This document shows positions 31,487-41,940 of a DNA stretch of 64,000 bases, piece by piece. The translations under genes were made by a program, and so were the position numbers. Below the pieces are notes generated by a model. The model was not told the DNA's origin. It was given only the letters and a program-made list of their open reading frames with translations, and did not search any database. Each line of letters begins with the position of its first letter. Position 1 is the first letter of the stretch. Origin of the DNA: Adiantum capillus-veneris (taxonomy: Eukaryota; Streptophyta; Polypodiopsida; Polypodiales; Pteridaceae); NCBI GenBank assembly GCA_014529385.2, contig CM043971.1, positions 95,511,273-95,575,272 on the forward strand. The letters run 5' to 3'.

Positions 31487-34277
31487 GACTCCGGGGTGAC
31501 AAGATCCACGTACTCGGGTGAACTCGATGCAGGGGATGGAGGAGTATAATCGGGAATCAGCTCTTCTGCATAGAACCGAACCGGTGCTCGTGAGGACTGA
31601 AGCAAGGTCTAGTCCTCCACCAAGCATTCCGGAAGAAAGTAAGACAGATGAGGGTACCTCCTTAAAATGAACTCGAAGTGTTGTAACTGAGCAGGAGCAC
31701 AAGTGAGTTGAATCTTCTAGACCGTCCACAGCATGTCGGTTCCCGCGCGAGGTAAGCACACGAACACTTTGAAGCGCTGTTCGTGTGGGGGAGACCAGGG
31801 TGGCGAGGCAGTGACCGAGGGAGAGGCAAGAATGTCCGAGAAAGTGGTTAGGTTAATGGCTCCAAGAAGCTTGCGGGCAGTCCATCGCCTTGCTGAAAGT
31901 GCACACGGGCGGGAGAAGAGGCCATTGTTGGGCATACGGGTACTGATGTTGGCTGCTCGTTCGCAAGAGGGCAATTAGGCACAAGAGGGGTGGCGGATCC
32001 ATCGTAAGAGGTAGGTAGTTGATTCGCCTAAGGAAGAGGGGTGGGGGGTTCGAATCCAAGAGCCCACGCTGGAGAGCCAAGGTACGTACGCTGGTGGCTG
32101 GGTTGTTTATGTTTTCGTTGGAGCGTTTAATTAACCCCCAAAGTGGCCAAGGTCGTGAAAATTTGGTCCCTCTTTTAAAGTGACCGGGCACAATATGAAA
32201 TGTGCAACAAGGCTTCATGATCCACCCAATTGAAGGGCCAACGTATAAAAATAAACCCACCAGCGATTCGTTGTCAACAGCCGAGCATGGGAGCGCAGAG
32301 GGGTGCAACGCTTTCTAAGGGGATGTATCCATTCGCCAAGGGGCGCCAAGGGCAAAGATGAAGAGCGCGACGCGCGCGAGGTTATCACCGTGCATAACAA
32401 GTGAACGAGGAAGCTCGAGACAAACCTGTCGCTGCATATGCCTGGTAAGCATAAGCCATCCCTCTATGAGTGTCGAGCCGAGGCGGGTGTAGGCTACATG
32501 CGTTAAAATTACACATGATCTTCGAGTTGTGCCTTTCTTTTGCTTCCATACAACTCCGGGTGAGGGGAGAGGGTGAAGAGGGTAGCGGCTCCTCGCGGGA
32601 AACTGTACCTCACTAAATTACAGGTACAGCCACCAGGCCAACACTCTAGAGTGAGCAGTCGGGGCATTTCCTATAGCCCAGAGGTATAGAAAAAAGCAAC
32701 GTGAACGAGGAGATCAGCCTATACTATATAGTAGGGCTTCGATGAGGCTAAGCAGCAAAGCAGGGAAGGTAGTAGCAGTAACAACATTAGTTTGGGTAGC
32801 TACAATGCCAGTATTGGTACTGACAGTGGTGTGGATGGCGGGTGTTGCAAGAGGTGGCGGCATCACGGCAAGCTTGTGGACGGTAGGATTGATGGCCAAC
32901 TACGGAGGACTCGTATTAGCAGGTAGCCTATGTACCATGATGCAGAGCGTAGGAGCTATGGGACTTGCCACCTCCATCATCGTGTTATGCTCAGATGCAG
33001 CCCGTTAGAATGCAGAGGCGGCCATGTGTAGTTGGGCCGTGCGGCCGACTTTCCCTGAATGCTCTGCAGCAACTGCCTATCAGCGCACATCTCTTATATA
33101 GCACCGAGGAGGCGGCCCTAAGGTCTCCAACAATCGTTTCCGCATAAGCCGTAGTGCTTCTATAGGTCTGCATGTCGCGAGGTTGTCTAGCCAGTGATGC
33201 TCCTCCTCCATTTGTGACCTCTGCTCCGCAACCTAGTGTGGGAGCAATTGCGAGAAATCAATAATGCCAAGTTACTGCTTTTATTGGGTGGGTTCTGGTC
33301 ATTCTTCCTAATGGCGGCAAGCTTCACAAGCAGTGGTTCATGTTTTCTACAGCAAGCGCAACAGAACTCAGATGCGGTGTGGCCAATGCAAAAGTTTATA
33401 CAGGTGGTTGTGGACGTACTGCATGAATGGCGGTCCGATAAAAGAGCCACTTAAAAAAAAGCATATGACACCTCTGCATTGTTATCAGCCCCTCCTCTCC
33501 TCTGCCGCGGCATGCGCAGCCAGTAGGGTGAGGTTTTCTTCTCCAGTGTCGTCCCCTAAGAGTTGGTCATCCTGGGTGGGACCGACCTCTTCCGCAATGT
33601 TTACGGCTTCAATGTGGATCACTTTGTCTCCTCCTCGCCCACGACCGTCCCCTCGGCACCACCTTCTACCACATGCCTCACGCCAACTAACTGGTGATAC
33701 TCATAATATGTTATGACCGGCTGTCATGTGCTCGAGATTTCCAGCCAGCCAACTCAAGGTAATGAATTCTTCATGTGGCACAATTATAGTATTTAAAACA
33801 AAAAGGTCCCTCCAACACTGGAGGAGAAGCATAAAGTCCCCCTCCAACATTGGAGAAGAAAACAAGTATACGGGGGAAGGGCACGTTCCCTAAGGTTTAT
33901 GGAAATTGGGTGAGGATGGTGCCACCTCCCCGCCATACGCAAGTATGGTTTTTTCTTTTTTTTCCGGCACAAGCATCTGGTGCATCTCTTTGCATCTACT
34001 ATCTATATGAAAATACTTTTACTTAAAACATCGACTAACTCCTAATTTCAATAATGTTGTGAGGTCATTGAGGTTTTGAGGCAACTTCAAGAAGAGAAGG
34101 TACAACGACACGATATTAAGGTACATACCAATACTCCATATTTTGGATTTCTTTTTGGTCTGCCTACCTTATCCGTTCAGGCTCCAAAGGCAAGTCAATT
34201 CTCTGTCTTCCTTTCATGTCGATTCTCTCTTTTCCTTTCTTCACTTGAAACTCTCTCTTTCGCTCTTCTTCCATAAA

Positions 34278-34280
<3 letters not shown>

Positions 34281-34326
<46 letters not shown>

Positions 34327-34407
34327 TCACACACACACACACACACACACACAGCACAGAGGATTGTTAGAACGTTAATGAGTTTTCTTCTCTCACACAC
34401 AACGTGC

Positions 34408-34450
<43 letters not shown>
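34281..34450. repeat. Microsatellite cluster (TC)n, (AC)n, (CT)n
   Basis: (TC)n at 34281-34321 runs into (AC)n to about 34353. After 57 bp a second (CT)n runs at 34411-34450. Confidence 0.96.
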
Positions 34451-34453
<3 letters not shown>

Positions 34454-35282
34454 CACGTGCATCTAACGCATGTGTATTCCTTGTGAAATTCTCACCTAGT
34501 TAGATCACATACAAGAAACAAAATTTTATATGTTAAAGAGACTACACAGCTTTTTGATTGGAAAAACAAACCAAGGTAAGAGAAAGTTATAAGTTAATTT
34601 CAAAGTGACATTCATAAACTTTAAGACAGCCTTAAAAAATTGTTGGTTAGAGTGAGTCAATCAGCGCCTAAAACTCATATAAACAAGCAGCTAGGGCGCC
34701 TCATTGCAAACCATCAGCCATCAGGCAGAGCTGATCAGCGGTCCAGCGTTTTGGCCAGCAGCAGACCAACCAGCCAGCGTTTTTTCCACCAGAAGCCTAG
34801 TGTTTTGAAAACAGCAACGTTTTCTCTTCTGTCCCTACGTTTCAATAATGCTCCAGAATGGCTTTACCCAAGAGAGATTCACCGAACAACTAGAAAACTT
34901 TGAGGGACAATCGCGAGCATACAAGCAATTCCCTTACATGGCGCATCCCAAGACAAGAAACTCAATGCTTTCTGGACTGCTCCATAAAGTACCAGCTACA
35001 AACCAACCTATTTCTAAATCATTTACAACATTCTTAGGGCTAATGGCTTGAGTAGAGCTTGTGCAGGGTATATGAAGAGGAGGTTGTGCCATGTGCTACA
35101 GCTGGCAAGTGTTGATCTAACAACTTGTGATAAACAACTTGTGATGACCCTTACCAAATTTCGACACATTACCTAGCTTAGAAGAGATAGACTACACGTT
35201 ACGGTACTCTCTGGATGTTTTGCACTCAGTTATACAGAAATTGTTTCCTCAAAAGATATATATGTGTATGTATAATACCACC

Positions 35283-35283
<1 letters not shown>

Positions 35284-35328
<45 letters not shown>

Positions 35329-35331
35329 ACA
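35284..35331. repeat. Compound microsatellite (CT)n(CA)n
   Basis: About ten CT units pass into about 13 CA units. Confidence 0.96.
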
Positions 35332-36358
35332 TTCTCATTACAAGGTGAAACTGCCTCTCAGATGCTGAAAGCCATTGCCAAGTTACCCTCCTTGCCAAAC
35401 TCAACAAGCAGAGACTGCTGAAACTGGTATGAAATAACAGAGAGACCTTTTTAGACAGTTATTACAATGACAGCAACGAGATCTCCTAGGATTCACCTAC
35501 AAATGTACAAATGACAATCGCGGTACCAATGGTCTGATAGGCTTCAAACAAAGCTGGGGCTCGTTGGACAAGCACTCAAGCTGGATTCATAAACAGATGT
35601 TTGAGTTCAAACCCGTATACTTAGCATACTCTCGTTTCTATACTCCGCTACGAGTGCTCTAACCCGCTCACACTCTCCATTTTAAACAAGCCATCTTTGT
35701 GTAAATCATGACATTCTCCCATCTCACATTCCACAAACAGGAGTCTTTCTAGAAGAAGATGCCAACTGGATAGAAGACATGGAGAGATTCAACCCTGAAG
35801 TGCGAGCAATGCATGTGAACAACGCAAAGACGATGCCAGAAGCGACGAGAGAGAAGCCAATGCCAACTGAGGTAAAAGGTAGATAAAACGTACCTCTATT
35901 GGAGAAAGAGATGTGCTTCCGGGCGCAGGCGGCGATGAGATTGCTGTCGCGGCAGAAGATCCGAGACACGGCAAAGTTGATGACAATCGCGATGGTGATC
36001 TGTGTGTGCGCGCGCGTGGGCGCTTCTATTACCTTTATGTCAAAGTCCTTCCAAGGCTATAAGTGGAAGGAGGGGAAAAAAAACCAAAACAAAACACACA
36101 CAAAAAAAAAAAAACCATCCTCCCAAAAAAGCCAAAACAAAAACAAAAACAATAAGAGCATCTCTAAAATTATATTTCTCATGCAATACTTGATAGCACA
36201 CCAGCCCCTGTCTACTTCGTGTACAAAGAGCAACTTGCATGCACATGAGTCCGTGAACATACCCCCGCCAGAGCATCGAAGAAGAGCACACTCAAGGCAG
36301 ACCACAAGAAGCAGAGCCAAGGGGTTTGATGAGATGGTGCACTTGCTAAATTAACCAA

Positions 36359-36372
36359 GGGGGGGGGGGGGG
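36359..36372. repeat. Poly(G) tract, 14 bases
   Basis: Uninterrupted G run about 90 bp before the left end of repeat copy B. Confidence 0.95.
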
Positions 36373-36461
36373 TGCGCCATCATCGGGAACCAATCCAAGT
36401 AAGGAAAATGGTGTGCACGGGTGACAACCAGAACCAAAAAGAGAATCTTCAAGGAGGGGAT

Positions 36462-36808
36462 CACAAGGTGGAGGAGTTTGGGAGATCAAGAGGTTGGCAA
36501 GTGGTGGCGGCTCATGCATGGCCCAAGTGGGCAAGAAGTAAGGGGGGAACACGCACTCGGTAAATATCCAGAAGTCGTCGAAAAGGTACAGGATCAAGGT
36601 GTAGCCGATTGGGGAGCGCAAGCCGAGTTGACGAGTGTCGTGAGAAGCAAGGGCCAAGGTGGAGTGGTTCCATAGCCAGACGCGGTTGATTGCTAGAAGG
36701 TAGCTCTAGGAAATGAAGGTGGAGAGAAGGGAAAAGGGTACTTGGCCTGCATGTAAGTGAACCAAAGGAAGATAGTGAAGGTGGCGTGAAGAGAGATGGT
36801 GTGAGGGT
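36462..36808. repeat. Interspersed repeat family R1, copy B (truncated)
   Basis: Matches copy C from 'caaggtggaggagtttggg' (36466 and 38677) and copy A from 'caagtgggcaagaag'. Homology stops at 'gaagagagatgg' (about 36800), where the sequence next to the copia gag begins. Confidence 0.8.
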
Positions 36809-36834
36809 TCGACTATGGTTAGGGAGGCTTGGTG

Positions 36835-37602
36835 TTAGTTGCATTCATGGCATGATGAATAGATTAGGATTAGGCTAATGATAATGAAGCATCTAAAAGT
36901 TGGATGTCCAGTTTTGTGACATATGTTGCAAGGTACAATCATGTAGCAATCCTTGGTAAGATGGTTGGATCTTCCACATTTCTTGCACTTCGTGTGACTA
37001 AAACGGACCACAAATGCTCCTCCTTTGTCATTCCTTGGGTCCTTCGTCCTCTCATGGTCCTGAAGAGAATTAATTGTGTCTTCCAAGCTTGGCGTCGGAT
37101 CTTTCGCCATCAAGACTGTGACGATTTGTCCATAGATTGAGTCGGGGGCTCCTTTGAGTAGAACTGCTACTTGATTTTCCACTTCCAATGGGCTCTTGAT
37201 GTAGGTCAATTGTGTGCAAATGCTCTTAATTTTGTTGACAAATGAAGCTATATCTTCATTGGGTTCCATGGTAAGTCCATAGGGCTGCATCTTTAATGCA
37301 ATTTTGGATCGCTTGGCCCTAGCACCAAAGTGCCTCTCCAATATGGTCCAAGCATCCAAAGCAAAAATGCACTCATCAAGGTAATGAATGTAGTTATCTT
37401 CCAGAGAAGTGAACAGGATGCCGTAGGCTTGCTCATATTTCTCATGATATTTGGCTAGACTCATCCTAGTCTCTATCCTTTCATTCTCCCCCAATGGCTT
37501 TACAACGCCGCATAAGTTCTTTTTCATGAGGTGCCCTTTCACCTTGGCTTGCCAGGTGTAGAAACCGTGCCCGTCAAAGTTGGCAACGTCATCTTTTCCC
37601 AT
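36835..37602 (-). CDS. Ty1/copia gag polyprotein
   Basis: This 255-residue frame starts MGKDDVANFDG and shows the copia gag pattern: FDGHGFYTWQAKVKGHL, AYGILFTSLEDNY, AWTILERHFG, then the GAPDSIYGQIVTVLM region. It ends with two zinc knuckles, CKKCGRSNHLTKDC and CNICHKTGHPTFRC. It would form the capsid that packages element RNA. The frame is intact, but no protease, integrase, RT or RNase H follows on the minus strand. Downstream is R1 copy B, so the element is gag-only or deleted. The stop follows soon after the second knuckle (FIIISLILIYSSCHECN), a tail probably acquired from flanking DNA. Confidence 0.88.
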   Translation of the reverse strand: MGKDDVANFDGHGFYTWQAKVKGHLMKKNLCGVVKPLGENERIETRMSLAKYHEKYEQAYGILFTSLEDNYIHYLDECIFALDAWTILERHFGARAKRSKIALKMQPYGLTMEPNEDIASFVNKIKSICTQLTYIKSPLEVENQVAVLLKGAPDSIYGQIVTVLMAKDPTPSLEDTINSLQDHERTKDPRNDKGGAFVVRFSHTKCKKCGRSNHLTKDCYMIVPCNICHKTGHPTFRCFIIISLILIYSSCHECN

Positions 37603-38446
37603 AGTGTGCCCTTCCCGAGTGCGTGAGAGGTGGTCTTACCATCCAAAAGGAGGCAGTGTCTAAACCCTCTTTTGCTTTTTACAAAAGCGGAATTAGCGCA
37701 TCATCCATGTAGAGGATGGTCACTACATACATAGCAAAAAAATTACAAATTTAGCTTGGAAGAAAAGTGATAGGTCCTATGTGGGTTTTGCGCAAGATGT
37801 ACTCCCCCTTCAGCTCAAGCGGGCTATACTTCTCTGCCTAGTAAGATGGGAGGTAGATTTCAAATGGGAGACCTTAGGTCATAAAACACCTGCCTTAAGG
37901 AAATCATAAACAACCAATTAATGGGTAAAAGAAAAATCCAAATGGGTAGTTCGGGTAAGAAGCTGCCGAAATGGTGCAGTTATCCAAGTTGCCGAGCAGA
38001 CAAGTAATGCAGCAAATAGCCGCGTGTGTAGAGGACCTTACACAAAGGTCACAATTCTTTAAAGAACAAAAAAGGCAATTGAATTAATTTGATGTTTTCG
38101 GGTAATTGTTGTGTCGAACCCTGCAGGTGCCAATGCTTGTCGAGTGGTGAAAGGCTTGCCCTGAATTTTTGTGGGGGTAGTAGATGGCCTAGGGTGACTC
38201 TGTCCTTGAGTCACAAGTGCCAATTGTGTACACTCACGCCGAATATAGCATAAGAGAAAAATCGGGTAGCCTATCTACAACCGAGTGAAACAAAGACGGG
38301 TGCTTCATGGTTGCTTGATGAATCGGCTTGGGGCTTTGAGGGGGGTGTGCAGTAGGTTGGGGCGAGCTCCCGGATCGAAGATCAGGCGCCAACTGCGAGC
38401 ATGAAGGCCGAACTATGCAAAAATTGCAGATTCGGGTGGCGCCAAC
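37603..38446 (-). other. Leader or LTR-derived region upstream of copia gag
   Basis: No coding frame is present. On the minus strand, 'GTTGGCGCC' occurs twice (near 38440 and 38390), the first directly after a CATCACA end at 38447. This looks like an LTR end followed by a PBS-like TGGCGCCACCC, but the matching tRNA was not identified. Confidence 0.35.
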
Positions 38447-39275
38447 TGTGATGACAAAATCGAGATAATTGATGCCGAATCAGTGCAATTGAGGGTGTAA
38501 TTGGGTTCGTCCAAAGGTGTGGGGTGATTTCGATGTTGAGCCCGAATGTGGAGAACGTGTGTAGAGCGCGCGCGCGCACACACACACACACACACACATA
38601 GACATATACACATACAATATATACATATACACACACATATATATATTGTGCACACAATTTATATATTGTACACACAAGGTGGAGGAGTTTGGGAATCAAG
38701 AGTTTGGCAAGTGGTGGCAGCTCATGCATGGCCCAAGTGGGCAAGAAGTAAGGAGGGAACATGCACTCAACAAAAATCCAGAAGGAGTCGACAAGGTACA
38801 GGATCAAGGTGTAACTAATTGGGGAGCGCAAGCCTAGCAAAGGAGTGTCGTGAGAAGCTAGGGCCAAGGGTGGAGTGGTTGCATAACCAGACATGGTTGA
38901 TTGCTGGAAGGTAGCTTTAGGAAATGAAGGTGGAGAGAAGGGAAGAGGGTACTTGGCTTGCATGTGAGTGAACGAGAGGAAGATAGTGAAGGTGGCGTGA
39001 AGAGAGATGGGAGCATGACAGTAAGAGGAGGTGATGAGGTATATTAAGGAGTGGAACGGGCTGGAGCAATTTGTCTTGGGAGCTGATGGATGTAGTATGA
39101 TTGAGGTGGTAGTCGACATGTGCATGCAAAAAGAATGTTGGCGCAGCCTTTATTGCACGGTGATCAAGATGGAAGGGGGTAATAATTGAGCAGTAACATA
39201 GTGTGGGGGGTGAGTGGGATATGCAGATAAAAGTACATAAATTTCAGTAGAGAAGGGATAGGTACATATTTTAGG
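38447..39275 (-). repeat. Interspersed repeat R1, copy C, within a possible LTR
   Basis: R1 homology runs 38675-39275 (to copy A over about 540 bp). The part 38447-38675 contains an alternating CG/CA/TA microsatellite (38567-38675). If TG...CA at the ends and the PBS-like string at 38446 are real, the whole unit is an LTR on the minus strand, and copy B on the other side of the copia gag would be its truncated partner. Confidence 0.5.
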
Positions 39276-39439
39276 TACATATTTCAATGATGGTCTAGGT
39301 AAAGGTAATAGAGAGAGTTCTGTGTTAACCATATCTTAGCAATGGCGTAAACGAAGCTTAACAAGTCGCTTATCCAGGGCATAACTGAGTAGGTTACGCC
39401 CCAGTCACACTTAACATGTCCCTTCCCCCTCAGCCGACA

Positions 39440-40485
39440 CCGCTTTAATGAGCGCATCGCCCAAGCCCCAATTGGCAGCAAGATCACCTGCCCGAAGAGT
39501 TTCTCAGGGGAGAAGGCATAAGTACTACTCCAGGAGGCCCTACAACACGTTCAGGAGGTAAGCCTCATGTCACATTGCCTGCTTCTCAGATTTGTAAAAA
39601 GCAGAGAGACCTTGAGGAGAGAGCACTAATAGGGTTATTAGCTGGCCCTAGACCTCCAGTGGATATTCTGAGGAGTTGGATTAGGTCACAGTGGGGACCC
39701 CTTTTTGCGGAGGTAGAAACCATACAGGCCTTGCCTAAGGGCCATTACCTGTTTTTCTTCAAGCAAGCCGACATGGCTTTTTCGGTTCTTAGCCATGGCC
39801 AGTGGGTTATCAGATGCCCCCTTGAGCCTCTTCCGTTGGCACAAGGACTTTAATCCAGAGAGGTCTGATCTGGTTAATTATCCCGTATGGGTTGAGTTTC
39901 CCAACCTACCCATGCATTATCATGCTCATCTGGCTGGAGATAGGAGCACCTTTGCGTAAGGTCCTCGGGGGCAAACAAAAGACTAACTACATTCCGTCTT
40001 GGCACCCCCAAGTACTCATTGAAATGGATATCTTTGTTGATCTCCCCACTTCCATTGACATCTTCACCGACGATGGGGAGCTTTACGAACAGGAAATCGC
40101 TTATAAGTACCTCCCTAACGCCTGCTTAGCGGAGATAAGTCCCTTTTGGTCAAAAACTGTCCCATTAAATTCCCCCCCTACCCCTCAGATAGTGCCTGTA
40201 GTAAACGAAGAACAGGAACAAGAGTCAAACCAAAATAAGTTCACCATTGTGACCCACTCTAGGGGTAAAACATCCTCTCAGAATGCTGATAAAAACAAGG
40301 AAAAGCCCAAAGATAAGGGGAAGAACTGGCAGCTAAACAAATTCTCAATATTGGCTCCTCTTACAGGCTTTGATGAGAGTGATTTTCAGGATTCTAAGGT
40401 CTCGAAATCTGACGCTATGGAGTCATTGCCTATAGAACTGGAAGCACAGGTGAGTAAAATGGACGAGGACACCTCATCGATCTAA
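39440..40485 (+). pseudogene. Second LINE: L1-type ORF1 (DUF4283-like), decayed
   Basis: The plus-strand trace starts near an ATG at 39448. The frame 39575-39853 contains ILRSWIRSQWG and KGHYLFFFKQADMAFSVL...W, the pattern of the DUF4283 RNA-binding domain of plant L1 ORF1. The typical next motif, VWVEFPNLPMHY, is readable at 39885-39925 in a shifted frame. The long frame 39892-40485 then gives the Lys/Glu-rich tail (KPKDKGKNWQLNKFSILAP). At least two frameshifts separate these pieces. It precedes a same-strand ORF2 start, confirming a LINE. Confidence 0.7.
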
Positions 40486-40532
40486 ATTTGGCCTCTCCTC
40501 AACAAGATCCTGCTAACAAAGAAAACATTCCT

Positions 40533-40558
40533 CCCCCCCCCCCCGCCCCCCCGCCCCT
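40533..40558. repeat. C-rich tract between the second LINE's ORFs
   Basis: Near-continuous C run with three interruptions. Confidence 0.9.
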
Positions 40559-40667
40559 CCCAACCCCAATGGAGATTCAGAAAGATAATAAGAGAGCTCA
40601 TGAGCAAGCTTCCTAGAAGTCGACCAAGTCTCCCACAAGAAAAGCTAAAAAAGATAAAAGATCCCAT

Positions 40668-41135
40668 AGATGAAAGTATTATCTTGGAATAGCAAGGGTC
40701 TAACTGACCCTTCCAAATCCTACAAGATTAAATCTTGGATAATGTCCAATCCGGTTGATATTATCTCTCTTTAGGAAATCAAGGTCAATGGAGATGACCT
40801 CTCCAAAACACTCCAAGAAATTTCTTCGTCCCTCAGGTGGTTCTCCTCCTCTCATCAAAGAGGATCTAGGGGTACTTTTGTTGGCATCCCTAGCAGCTGG
40901 CTTTCTCCTAACCCGGACATCCTCTTAGGAGATTGTTAGGTTGTCGTCCCTATCTCCTCTCTGGTAATGTGCTCCATTGTCTCTGTTTATGCAGTTGGCT
41001 CCTCATCCCAACGGGCCCGCATATGGGATGAGCTTTCTTAAATAAAGGGTGATGTCATCATGATGGGAGACTTCAACATTGTAGTGTCCTCTCTAGATAG
41101 GTTTATGGGCAAAGGAGTTGTTATTAGTGGCTGTT
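40668..41135 (+). pseudogene. Second LINE: start of ORF2 endonuclease, truncated
   Basis: The trace reads VLSWNSKGL, then an expected E in DIISL*EIK preceded by a stop, SVYAVGSS..R..IWDEL, and DVIMMGDFNIV, which are the successive blocks of the LINE endonuclease. Three in-frame stops are visible (near 40774, 40937 and 41040). The trace ends near 41135, where LTR-like sequence of the minus-strand element begins. The RT domain is not found in the window, so the LINE was either cut off or split by that insertion. Confidence 0.75.
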
Positions 41136-41139
41136 CGAG

Positions 41140-41926
41140 GCTTCTCCTAACTTAACCTATCACATCTGAAAACAAGACGGAACCATGCCATAATGTCAAT
41201 CCGTTGATGCAAGCGACTTCGGCTAGGGTATGGAGGCACGCCAAGAGGGTGTCAACCTCTTGTTTGAACACTTAATCACTCCGCGAGACAATCAAACCTC
41301 AATTCTGCACTTAGACAAAAATCGCGATTTTACGCACAGCCGGATTTTACAAGTCACTCAAATCTTGAAGCGATGCAACTCCTAAGCATGGGGAATCCAC
41401 AGCAAGTGGCTCGGTTTGAGAGAAAACTCACCTTTAAGGTTGCAAGCGACGATGCTCGGCGTTTGCGCTATGTTTGCAATGTAGCTATGCACACAAAGCT
41501 CTCGTCATGGCTACGTCAATGGTGCTCTCGGTTTCGCGATTGGACCACCGTGCGGTACGGTGCAAGAGGGAGGCGGCAACGTATAGAGAACTCACTTCAA
41601 AACTTGATTAATTATCAACTTAGGTCAAAAGACCTTACAAAATTGCCTTTTATACCCAGGCTAAGGGTCTCAATGTATATGTATATGGCGCATAAATGGT
41701 CCAAAACTAAATGAAACTGAACCATTTAAAAGACGTTTCTGAAGAGTACAACTTGGAAGCTCTCAGCCCCATAATCCACTTGACTAAAAATGGTTAAAAA
41801 CTAAAGGTTTAAATCGGGATCAGGAAAATTATGTACATTCCTAATTTACAATGGCTTGACTCTTTGACTCGGGGATGAAAGCTTTGACTCAGCAGCATCC
41901 GCATCTTTTGTTGGCATCTTCCAACA
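41140..41926 (-). repeat. Probable 3' LTR of the unknown-ORF element
   Basis: On the minus strand TGTTGGAAGATGCCAAC begins at 41926 directly after a 14-base purine tract. A TATA box (GGTATAAAAGG) lies at about 41645-41656. The end near 41140 is set only by where the LINE trace stops. No matching 5' LTR was found upstream, so this rests on the PPT-TG junction and TATA box. Confidence 0.5.
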
Positions 41927-41940
41927 CTCCCCCCCTTCCT
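41927..41940 (-). other. Polypurine tract
   Basis: AGGAAGGGGGGGAG on the minus strand, immediately before TGTTGG. It also lies within the reading frame that ends at 41846. Confidence 0.6.

Larger units (their letters stand above)
30726..31974 (-). pseudogene. Decayed ORF upstream of chromovirus gag, split by a hAT-like insertion
   Basis: On the minus strand a coding trace runs from about 31974 to 31487 and resumes at 30803, continuing across the insertion site, to a TAG TAG pair at 30723-30728. Two in-frame TAG codons occur inside it (near 31720 and 31607); both sit where TGG (Trp) would fit. The C-terminal part is Pro/Ser-rich (PDYTPPSPASSSPEYVDL; SNEPPSPAAPQGW). Gag's ATG follows the stop pair in the same frame after CAGCCT, so this may be an N-terminal extension of gag or a separate pre-gag ORF. 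No domain is recognised. Confidence 0.5.
31975..36358. other. Region without a supported gene
   Basis: Holds several microsatellites and short frames. A segment at 34640-34830 with 'ccagcgtttt' and 'aacgttttc' phrases recalls the LTR of the element at 25996 and may be a distant LTR relic. The rest is unassigned. Confidence 0.45.

Noticed and set aside
32020-32080. GGTTCGAATCC string resembling a tRNA B box
   Set aside because: The flanking bases do not form a proper T stem or acceptor stem and no convincing A box was seen, so neither a tRNA nor a SINE is supported.
32742-33008. Strongly hydrophobic 88-codon plus-strand frame
   Set aside because: The opposite strand is equally open with a Thr/Ala-rich product; composition explains the hydrophobicity and no family is recognised.
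33530-33640. ELVILGGTDLFRN in one plus-strand frame, recalling a dirigent-protein C terminus
   Set aside because: The match is a single short block, the upstream sequence shows no dirigent features, and stops lie nearby.
35724-36000. Minus-strand frame with a hydrophobic helix and possible splice sites
   Set aside because: The only intron that would join the pieces is 27 bp, too short for a plant, and no homologue is recognised.
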